Shown piece by piece: positions 9,966-17,236 of a stretch of DNA of 17,236 nt (the stretch's first letter is position 1; each line of letters opens with the position of its first letter). A program made the position numbers and the translations under genes. The stretch is from Conidiobolus incongruus B7586. Lineage: Eukaryota; Entomophthoromycota; Entomophthoromycetes; Entomophthorales; Conidiobolaceae. The notes beneath the pieces are model-generated. The model ran no database searches. It was not told where the DNA came from and was given only the letters and a program-made list of their open reading frames with translations. Location: assembly GCA_000697335.1 (NCBI GenBank), contig JNEM01013652.1, positions 1 through 17,236 of the forward strand, given 5' to 3'.

Positions 9966-10452
9966 CACAATACCTCGTCTCCCTTTGATAATTACATGTT
10001 TTAGTCAATTCTTTGTTTTTCATAATCACCAATAATTACTTATTTAGAAAATTTTTTATTTTAGATTCATAATTAATATTAAAAACGATTTTTAAGTAAA
10101 CATATTGACTTTGAACATAGTTATAGTATTGAAAACTATTTTGACTAAAACAAGTAATTTTTATGAGGTACTAATATATTGAACTGCTTAAAATTTGAAA
10201 TTTAACGGTACATGCTGATATTTTAAATTCGGATTGAAAATTTGTCTCAAAACCGAAGATAAGAAATTATAGATATTAATTGAGTTTCTTTAAATGGAAA
10301 TATTTTATAATTTTTAGTGGTGTAATGATCATATATACCATATTATATGCTTTACCTATTAATCCAAATGAAATAAGTTTTTTTGAATTTGAATAACTTA
10401 AAATATAATTAATAAAAATCACAAAACGATAATATATAAAAAATAGATTTTT
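9966..10452. other. AT-rich intergenic stretch between convergent genes
   Basis: Tail-to-tail interval between small protein 1 and tyrosinase 2. Nothing recognised. Confidence 0.5.
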
Positions 10453-10458
10453 TTTATT
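10453..10458 (-). terminator. Polyadenylation signal of tyrosinase 2
   Basis: AATAAA on the minus strand, 61 bases beyond the end of the relic tail. A transcript ending here would carry the lost tail-coding region as 3' untranslated sequence. Confidence 0.45.
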
Positions 10459-10518
10459 TCATAATAACCATAAATGGTCTATATATAGATCACTTGTGAA
10501 TTATTTTAGGGAAAAGAA

Positions 10519-10690
10519 TTAGAGAGAAGTGTCAGGTTTGAAATTAGGATTAGCGTTAAGAATAGCAGAAATCTTAGCCATCCTTTCATAACTCTTTTGA
10601 ACTCCTTGAGGGTTCAAATTGTTCATTTGAACTAATTCACCAGATATACGATCTGGAATTGTTAATTTGTTCTTATTCTCGAATTTTGAG
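10519..10690 (-). pseudogene. Relic of the tyrosinase C-terminal tail, out of frame
   Basis: In the frame one base on from the tyrosinase, this stretch still reads cleanly to TAA at 10519-10521. It includes KLTIPDRISGELVQMNNLNP and ends NPNFKPDTSL, matching the tail of the copy at 6191. It was disconnected by a deletion of about 86 bases near 10700, relative to the other copy. No splice pair that would reconnect the frames was found by eye. It is well preserved, so the event is probably recent. Confidence 0.8.
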
Positions 10691-11584
10691 TTACGACTTT
10701 GAAGACATTAGTGGAGATTCTTCCAAAGCTTTCATAGTATTGCTTGATCCGTACCGTTCATATCGATAGCAATTCCCATCTGAGGTAGTGTCCATAACGT
10801 CCCTGACTTTACGGTTCATTCTCCATAAATCGTCATCAAGGGTTGCCCCATACCCATGATACTCTGTTAATCTTTTAGGATCTCTCATTTGCCATTCATA
10901 CCAAATTTTATCAACCATAGTATGATGCATCCAGAAAATAGGATCGTTAGGAGTGACCATCTTATTCATATCACCCCAAATGTGAGAGATATTGTCATGT
11001 ACGACACCATGGGGATTATATTCGAGCTCCTGACGAAATTTGTGATAATCCAAGTTGGCACTAAGTAAAACTTCGATGTTGTCTTTAGACCATACACTAC
11101 CAGTGCGATTACCATAGCGGAAATCTCTTCTCAAGCACCTTCTCTCGGGAACTCTTACGATCCATCCCTTTGCAACGCCATCTATAACACAATGACTATT
11201 GGGTTCGCCATTACCTCCCATAAATTTGTCAGAAAGGATAACACTCTTCTCAGGGGTTTGAGCATCAATAGACCAATCCCAAAAAGGCAATACGACCTTA
11301 GGATCGATTTTTTGTAACTCTTGTTCGTATTTTCTAACAAATTCACGATGCCAAGGTAAGAATGCAGCAACACCGTGTGCCTTCTTCCCTGATCCTAAAT
11401 GAGCGTTGACAAACCAGTCATAAACTTTAGCATTTTGTTGAATTTTCTTGGTAGCTGATAAGAATCGTTCTAATTCTTCGGGAGTCAATTGACGTAATTC
11501 TTTTCTAGTATTGATAGTTGAACATTTTCCAACTACGAAGTTTAATAATAAGCTTAACGTAAGTCCGTGTTTAATTATTTTCAT
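10691..11584 (-). CDS. Secreted tyrosinase, catalytic domain intact, tail truncated (297 aa)
   Basis: Copper-dependent phenol or catechol oxidase producing quinones, acting in the secretory pathway or outside the cell. Signal peptide about 1-19 (hydrophobic core LTLSLLLNFVVG). CuA ligands: His62, His70 and His79 (KKAHGV, eight residues on, LPWHR). CuB ligands: His192 and His196 (PHGVVHD) and His220 (DPIFWMHH). The tyrosinase block LPFWDWSID is at 99-107. Four cysteines (21, 132, 150, 272) could form two disulfides; sequons lie at Asn159 and Asn198. The Cys-His thioether of many fungal tyrosinases is absent, and the residue after His192 is Gly rather than the Asn linked to monophenolase activity, so a catechol-oxidase-like activity is possible. 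The frame stops early, after MSSKS; the ancestral protein was probably about 380 residues. It has a TATA box 61 bases upstream and is divergent from the gene at 14790. Confidence 0.88.
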   Translation of the reverse strand: MKIIKHGLTLSLLLNFVVGKCSTINTRKELRQLTPEELERFLSATKKIQQNAKVYDWFVNAHLGSGKKAHGVAAFLPWHREFVRKYEQELQKIDPKVVLPFWDWSIDAQTPEKSVILSDKFMGGNGEPNSHCVIDGVAKGWIVRVPERRCLRRDFRYGNRTGSVWSKDNIEVLLSANLDYHKFRQELEYNPHGVVHDNISHIWGDMNKMVTPNDPIFWMHHTMVDKIWYEWQMRDPKRLTEYHGYGATLDDDLWRMNRKVRDVMDTTSDGNCYRYERYGSSNTMKALEESPLMSSKS

Positions 11585-11637
11585 ACTTTTTTAATTATTA
11601 CTAAATGGATTGTTACAAAAACTTGAGATCAAGTTAG

Positions 11638-11645
11638 TTTATATA
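11638..11645 (-). promoter_or_regulatory. TATA box of tyrosinase 2
   Basis: TATATAAA on the minus strand, starting 61 bases before the ATG at 11584. Confidence 0.55.
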
Positions 11646-14600
11646 GTGGATTAAATAAATCATTCTCAATTCAAAAAGTTCATTAAATGACTCAATTTCA
11701 GTAAATATAATGCTGTCAACAAAGCTTCGGAGGTAATTAATAATGCTACCATATTTTTATCTTACAAATTAAGTATTACTATAATTAAATGATTAACCAT
11801 AATCATCTAAATTTTTTGTGTACTAATATTTGATCCGCTAATAAGTTTTGATAAAATTAAAAAAAATTCGTTGATTAGAATAAAATGTTAATAAAATATA
11901 TATCAAAACGTTTATAGTGAATAATTCGCTCTAATTCTTGAAAATATATAGAAAGCTGCAAAATTTATAACATGAAATATTCAATACCATATTATGGACA
12001 AATATATAAATTTAATTTTTCAAATTTGTCAAAATCTTTAAAAACATTTCTAAAATCAAGTATCATTAAAAACAGATAAAATTTCCAAAATAAAGCTCAT
12101 CAAGGGAAATATATGTGTTCATTTTGATTATATTATTCATTTTTACTTTACAAAGCTGAAGATAGATTATAAAATCCTTATATAAAGATTAACCCCTTGA
12201 AGTCGAAATAACAAATTTATTAAAGATTACTATCTGAGCATTTTATTACTGCTATGAAATTCAACCTTCCTCAAAATAATATTATTAATTCAAATTTGGA
12301 AATATTCGGTATTTCTCTTAATTTATAACAGGTATTTCGATCATTATGCAATCATTTTTTTGTAATAATTTTTATTAATTTAATTAAACTTTTAAAATTA
12401 ATAATAAATTAATAAAGCATTATATAATTGAAATATCATATATTTCATAATATAATATTATAATAATGATATTATTTTTAGTTTCTTTGATCAATGAAAT
12501 GAAAAATTGGTTTTTTGCATTATATTTTATTAAAATCGTAAAAATTTACTTTAAGATGCGATGAATATTAAACAGGGGAGTTACTTCAGTACTACCTGGT
12601 TACTAATATTTTAAAAAATTTGAAATTCATTGCCACAATATTACAATGATTTAGCCAAATAAGAAAAATTGATCGAATTTTTTCAAGAAATTCCAGAAAA
12701 AAACTAGAATAAACATGCTATGATAATTATATTAATGGGATTATTGAAGTCTCAATTATATCATCCTGAAATTATATTTAATCTAACTACAGAATTTCTC
12801 GTTAATACATGCAAAGTTACAAGAAATATGGTTGAATTTGACCTTATTAAGAAAATCAAATATGTATTCATATGATATTAAATAAACCCAAATTTGTGTA
12901 TAAATTTATTCCTATATTATTTAAAAATAATTATTTTAGTAATTTAAAAATACAACCAATATTTTAATTTGGTGTTTATTATTTTAATGGTAATTTATTT
13001 CTAACTCAATTGGATATTTTATTTGACTCCCAAAAATTTTGAAACACAAAATGATATATATTGGAATTAATTCTATTAACGATAAATCCGAGTAATGTGA
13101 GAATATTTGCATTTCAGTAATTTAAACAACTCCATTTAAATAAATTAATTATCTCGCATATATTGCTCAAATTTTTATTGACACAATATTACGTAATTCA
13201 TTAGATTCAACAATTATTATATCTTTGGCAATATATTATAGATTATTTTGAATTGACAATTTGTATTTTTTTGGCATTAATGCTATAGTCTACCTATGCA
13301 TATCATCTATTTCCAAAATATAACAATCAATATAAAATCACCTTAAAAGGAAATTACGAAATACGAAATTACGATCAATCTCAACACCCATTGAACTATG
13401 CTTTATAATCATTGATACATGCTTAAAACATTCTAATTAAGAAATATATATTTAAAAATTTCGAACTTATTGTAAGAAAATTAGATCAACAACTTTATAA
13501 AGCTTCTGACAAAAATTAAAATGATAAATGATAAAATAAAAGATTGAACTGTAATTGAGATATTGATTTTTTAAATAATATGATAATTATAGTGTTTTTC
13601 AAATTTGAATTTATATAATATTTTATTCTATAGACAATTGGAATACTAAATAATATCAAGTTTGATATTGTTATGTTTAATTTTATACTTTTCTATGATA
13701 AAATTGGTAATTGAGTATATTTTCTCAATCATTGATTCAAAAATAGTTTCAATTCAATTATCCCCATTTTAAAACCATTAACATTTAGCCATATTTTAAG
13801 AAAAATTATAAAAATTTGAATAGTTTTATTTAATTGTAATCAATATTATCTTGATTTAATAGAGTTGTTCCACTTTAACAATTACTAGACGACTTGGTAA
13901 CGTCCGAAACAATCTCAGCTGTAAAAGGGCTATTTTTATCATCATGAAACTTCAATGAATGTCTTTAATTATGAGGATATAGTTAAACATATCTATGATG
14001 GTTATATTTGCTGAGCTTGATTGAATAAGTTTCAAATAACCGATTGTTATTGTCAATTATAATATATAATTTATATAATATCAACTGGATTCAATTAGAA
14101 TTAATATTGCATCGATCTCATATTGGTTTCTTAATCACTCTTTTTGCTCCTTATAATTGAGGCTTTTTATAAATTTATATTTTAATTATTCTTCAATAAT
14201 TCCTTTAATTGAAATAAATATTTTCTTATTAATTCAATTCTGTGTAATATATCAATATAAAATTAGTTAAGATTTATTAGTTTGTCAAATAATAGACGAA
14301 AAAAATATTGGTGAGACTAAATCAATGGTTTATTGTAATAATATGCATTTATTTGTTTTTATTAAGCTAGATATTTATGAACATTAATAAAATACTTTCT
14401 TTTCACCAGTCATTGGTAATTTATCAAAATTTCTGAAATTCTGAACCTGTATTTCTTGTAAATAAATATTTGACCCAAGAAACCTTTGTGTAATATGAAA
14501 CAAATTTTATGAGCTTAATGATTATAAAACCGTTTCAATTACAACTTTATCTAATACTTACGTATCAAATTTATCTGTTTAATAATTAAGTGTTTTACGA

Positions 14601-14738
14601 AATGTATATTCATGGAAAATTCAAAAATTAAATCAAGCTTGTAATTGAGGTTTTGATATTAGGATTAAATCATTTTAAATTTTAGGATATATAAATTAAT
14701 TATTAAATTCAAATTGCATAAAATCACTGATCATTGAA
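11646..14738. other. Long AT-rich intergenic stretch
   Basis: Head-to-head interval of module 2, about 3.1 kb. Slightly more complex patches near 12570-12605 and 13885-13960 have no open frame of note. By eye it shows no extended match to the equivalent interval of module 1. Confidence 0.5.
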
Positions 14739-14746
14739 TATAAATA
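14739..14746 (+). promoter_or_regulatory. TATA box of small secreted protein gene 2
   Basis: TATAAATA, exactly 51 bases before the ATG at 14790, as in the paralogue at 9570. Confidence 0.7.
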
Positions 14747-14789
14747 CTAATCATTTAGCAGCATCAAATAACTTTATTTATAAATAATC

Positions 14790-15119
14790 ATGTACAAGTC
14801 TATAATCTTATCACTCATTCCCCTTTTAAGTCTCGTGGCCTCCCAACAACAATGCCCTCCAAATACACCCAAATCCCATGCTATTCGAGGAGCCTGGCAA
14901 CATAGATGGGTACGTTGCGAGAACGCTAATGAAGGTGAATGCCCTAAAAATCTCCCAGGACCTTACCGAAAATACTCAAAAGATAACTGCCAGAAATACT
15001 TATCGGAATCGGGCGATGATTATATTATCGATTATTACGTTTGTGAATCTCAAGCCAAATTTGATGAATTACAGCCTGTATTGGAAAGAAATGGATGGGT
15101 TTGCAATTCAAGTGAATAG
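14790..15119 (+). CDS. Small secreted six-cysteine protein 2 (109 aa)
   Basis: A paralogue of the gene at 9570, with the same signal peptide, the same six cysteines (22, 43, 51, 67, 85, 105) and the same C-terminal C-x4-K-x-D-E-x5-E-x3-W-x-C pattern. Up to codon 104 only four single-base differences separate the two genes, all synonymous (AAG/AAA, GAC/GAT, TCA/TCG twice). After the last cysteine the ends differ (EISE against NSSE) through small balancing indels that keep the frame. Untranslated flanks are unrelated apart from the TATA box and the ATAAATAATC just before ATG. AATAAA lies at 15222-15227. It is head-to-head with the tyrosinase at 11584 and followed in the same direction by the diverged relative at 15941. 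Function unknown. Confidence 0.88.
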   Translation: MYKSIILSLIPLLSLVASQQQCPPNTPKSHAIRGAWQHRWVRCENANEGECPKNLPGPYRKYSKDNCQKYLSESGDDYIIDYYVCESQAKFDELQPVLERNGWVCNSSE

Positions 15120-15221
15120 TTATGAAAAATATTAAATATTAATTGTTAATTTATTCAAATTATTTTAATTCCTTTCCATATAAATAATATATTATAAATT
15201 TTCTACCTTATTGTTTTCAAT

Positions 15222-15227
15222 AATAAA
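15222..15227 (+). terminator. Polyadenylation signal of small protein gene 2
   Basis: AATAAA about 100 bases after the stop codon. Confidence 0.4.
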
Positions 15228-15896
15228 TAATGAACTATTTTTCTCATTATTTATGAAATAAGAATATTATAATTATTTTTATTTCTATTTTATTTCCTTT
15301 GACTACAATCACAATGTACCAATCTTCCATATTCTATAATTAAAATAAATTTCAAAGTTTTATGCATATATAATAGAATTTTTAACCACTACATGATAAT
15401 AAAAAATTAACAAACACTTATAATAAAATAATAATGAAAAAATTCACATTATTTAGGTAAAATGGAATTGGAACCAGAACTGAATTTGTACAAAATTATT
15501 ACAATTAATACATAAAATTATATTTAATATGGGTTAAATAATTGACCATCATAATCAGTGTTAACACATGAGCAATTCAATGATAAAACTAAGTAATAAC
15601 ATTCAAAACTATAGTTTAAATTGTATATACATTAATTGAAGATTATTTTTAATGAACCAAATAAAATAATTAACAATTAAATTTTATTCTATTTGTACAA
15701 TATTATTCTGTACATATCGAAAATTATATTTAAATATTTTTAGATTATAATTTGGTGGCGAATTCCAAGATTAAATTTATGAAATCATTTTGAATTGGTA
15801 GCGGGATTGTAATAATTATATTAATTGATTAATTTAATGTAATTAAATTTTGGCTAAAAATTAATGGATAATAGATGTTGATAGTAAAATTCAAAG
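15228..15896. other. AT-rich intergenic stretch
   Basis: Between two small protein genes of the same orientation. Nothing recognised apart from the promoter of the downstream gene. Confidence 0.5.
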
Positions 15897-15904
15897 TATA
15901 AATT
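15897..15904 (+). promoter_or_regulatory. TATA box of small secreted protein gene 3
   Basis: TATAAATT, 44 bases before the ATG at 15941. Confidence 0.55.
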
Positions 15905-15940
15905 GCCAACTAAAACCAAGGTAGAATTACAATACTCAAT

Positions 15941-16273
15941 ATGATTCAATTTATAATTTTGTCACTCCTACCCTTAGTTCAGTCCGCCTCCAACAAGGAA
16001 TACAAAGAGTGTAACTTTATATTCTATAAATATACAAGAGCTCATCTCAATCAGACAACAGTTGAATGCACCAATTTTCGAAACAAATCTGCTCCTGAAG
16101 ATCTTGAATTCCCATATATTTTATTCCAGAAACCAATGTGTGAATTAGACTATGTGAGTGGCACTGATACTCAGCGTTACTTCGATTTCAATTGTACAGA
16201 TCGAGTGAAATTGGATGAATTTAGGAAATCTTTTGAATCGCAGCATTGGGATTGCCAAGAAGAGACCAAATGA
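15941..16273 (+). CDS. Small secreted protein 3, diverged five-cysteine member of the same family (110 aa)
   Basis: The signal peptide is about 17 residues (MIQFIILSLLPLVQSAS). From residue 43 to 109 it aligns without gaps to the proteins at 9570 and 14790 at about 24 percent identity, sharing Cys43, Cys67, Cys85, Cys105, Pro52, Leu55, Pro58-Tyr59, Lys90, Asp92-Glu93, Glu99 and Trp103. Cys24 probably matches Cys22 of the relatives. The position of Cys51 is Ala here, leaving five cysteines and so at least one unpaired. Three N-glycosylation sequons (Asn37, Asn48, Asn84) are absent from the relatives. GC content stands well above the flanks. TATA lies 44 bases upstream; AATAAA is at 16352-16357. 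It appears to be an older duplicate that has changed role or partner. Function unknown. Confidence 0.85.
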   Translation: MIQFIILSLLPLVQSASNKEYKECNFIFYKYTRAHLNQTTVECTNFRNKSAPEDLEFPYILFQKPMCELDYVSGTDTQRYFDFNCTDRVKLDEFRKSFESQHWDCQEETK

Positions 16274-16351
16274 AAAGTAATATCTATATAATGAATCAAT
16301 AATGGAAATCTTATATTATAAATATTGATTTTTCTTTGTTTTCTCATCTTT

Positions 16352-16357
16352 AATAAA
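16352..16357 (+). terminator. Polyadenylation signal of small protein gene 3
   Basis: AATAAA, 79 bases after the stop codon. Confidence 0.5.
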
Positions 16358-16763
16358 AATTTTGGTAAAAGAATTTTTTTTCAATTGAAATTTGTTATAA
16401 TACTTAAACATCACTACTTAGATAATTTTCCATTAATAAATATGATATTTAGAATCTGTAAAATTATTTGAATTATTCTAAAGTTTCTGGATAAATACTC
16501 ATAGTAGCGAGAATATCATCATCACTTTATTTGTTATTATTCTAGTCTATAAATTAGATTATATTATACTAAATATTATATATTGTTCTAATATCTAATA
16601 TTTGATTAAATAATATTTAATTCAATATTTATTAATATTATTTAATATTTGGCTTTGATACTATAAATTCAAAATTTTTATTTCAAAATTAATAAAAAAA
16701 ATTTATAATATATATTTATTATTAAAAATAAAGTTATAAATTAATATTTTTATAATATTATAT
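16358..16763. other. AT-rich intergenic stretch
   Basis: Increasingly pure A/T sequence toward its right end. Nothing recognised. Confidence 0.55.
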
Positions 16764-16782
16764 CTGTCTCTTATACACATCT
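16764..16782. other. Exact Tn5 mosaic end (Nextera adapter) - probable library or assembly artefact
   Basis: CTGTCTCTTATACACATCT is the exact 19-base reverse complement of the hyperactive Tn5 mosaic end used in tagmentation libraries. A 19-base exact match by chance in this AT-rich window is negligible. It is not followed by the rest of a sequencing adapter but by sequence resembling a mariner copy, so it most likely marks a chimeric read or an untrimmed adapter bridging two fragments. Confidence 0.93.
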
Positions 16783-16783
16783 T

Positions 16784-17236
16784 ATATAATTAAAAAAATA
16801 AATATTTTAATATATAAAATATAGAAATAAATTTATAATATAGAATAAATAGTTTTTATTTTTAATAACTTTTTGCCATATTTTTGGTAAAGTTTTAATA
16901 TTTAAAATATAGTTTTTTTATTAAGGACTGAAATTTGATGTTTTATAAATTAATTAAATTTTTTTGCAAAAATTTTCTTTTTTGCAAGCTGGTTTTTTAA
17001 TTACCTAAAACAGTTATAATCATATAGGTTAAAATCTAGGGAATATATCAGATATGGTAGTTTTTTCGAATTATTTTTAATTAGAAATTTTTTATAACTT
17101 TTATTTTTTATATTTTATAATTATTATACAAAATAATAGTTTTTTTAAGCTTTATTAAAATTACCAATTAAAAATATTTTTTTAAAAAAAATAATATAAA
17201 ATTTATTATAAATTTATTTACTTTTAAAAACTAAAT
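16784..17236 (-). mobile_element. Strongly AT-decayed mariner copy (copy D), cut by the window edge
   Basis: Aligns with copy C over its 3' half in the same orientation. Shared unaltered blocks include AATAACTTTTTGCCATA, AAGGACTGAAATTTGATG, AAAAATTTTCTTT, TGCAAGCTGGTTTTTTAATT and ATTATTTTTAATTAGAAA. Most differences are C-to-T or G-to-A on the plus strand, for example tttcacaaaccaa in copy C against ttttataaattaa here. The transposase frame is destroyed by many changes. Homology starts within a few bases of the adapter sequence at 16782, so its physical linkage to the rest of the window is doubtful. Confidence 0.85.

Noticed and set aside
10640-10720. An intron that would reconnect the tyrosinase to its C-terminal tail
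   Set aside because: Nearby GT...AG pairs give lengths that do not restore the frame (for example 17, 42 or 63 bases), whereas an 86-base deletion relative to the other copy explains it directly.
11182-11373. Minus-strand open frame of 63 codons
   Set aside because: Shadow of the tyrosinase in another frame.
1-17236. tRNA genes, rRNA, CRISPR arrays
   Set aside because: No cloverleaf with a B-box-like GTTCGANNC, no rRNA-like block and no regularly spaced repeats were seen by eye.

Overview
This is a very AT-rich eukaryotic window with small islands of gene-like sequence. The best fit is an early-diverging filamentous fungus. An Entomophthoromycotina-type fungus (Conidiobolus and relatives, which have AT-rich genomes and expanded secreted tyrosinases) is my preferred guess, but no marker gene here proves it. 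The genes look intronless and use standard stops. They have TATA boxes about 44-61 bases before the start codon and AATAAA signals after the stop.

Positions 1-1383 hold three pieces of a mariner (DD34D) DNA transposon, two of them arranged as a long inverted repeat. Positions 1384-6190 are almost featureless AT-rich DNA, apart from two higher-complexity islands (about 2580-2850 and 3230-3620) that I cannot assign. From 6191 to 16273 lies the core: a module made of a secreted tyrosinase gene on the minus strand and a small six-cysteine secreted protein gene on the plus strand, in head-to-head orientation, present twice. Module 1 is a tyrosinase pseudogene (6191-7313) plus small protein 1 (9570-9899). 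Module 2 is a tyrosinase with an intact catalytic domain but a truncated tail (10691-11584, with tail remains down to 10519) plus small protein 2 (14790-15119). A third, diverged member of the small protein family (15941-16273) follows and lacks one of the six cysteines.

The two tyrosinases are about 83 percent identical in protein over the shared catalytic part. The two small proteins are almost identical in coding sequence, yet their flanks are unrelated except for promoter spacing. All predicted products carry signal peptides, so the shared site of action is the secretory pathway, the cell wall or outside the cell. A functional link between the oxidase and the small proteins is a hypothesis drawn from the repeated neighbourhood.

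The right edge needs caution. Positions 16764-16782 match exactly the 19-base Tn5 mosaic end used in Nextera libraries. Directly after it begins a strongly AT-decayed fourth mariner copy (about 16784-17236). The join there is probably an assembly artefact, so linkage of the last 470 bases to the rest should not be trusted.
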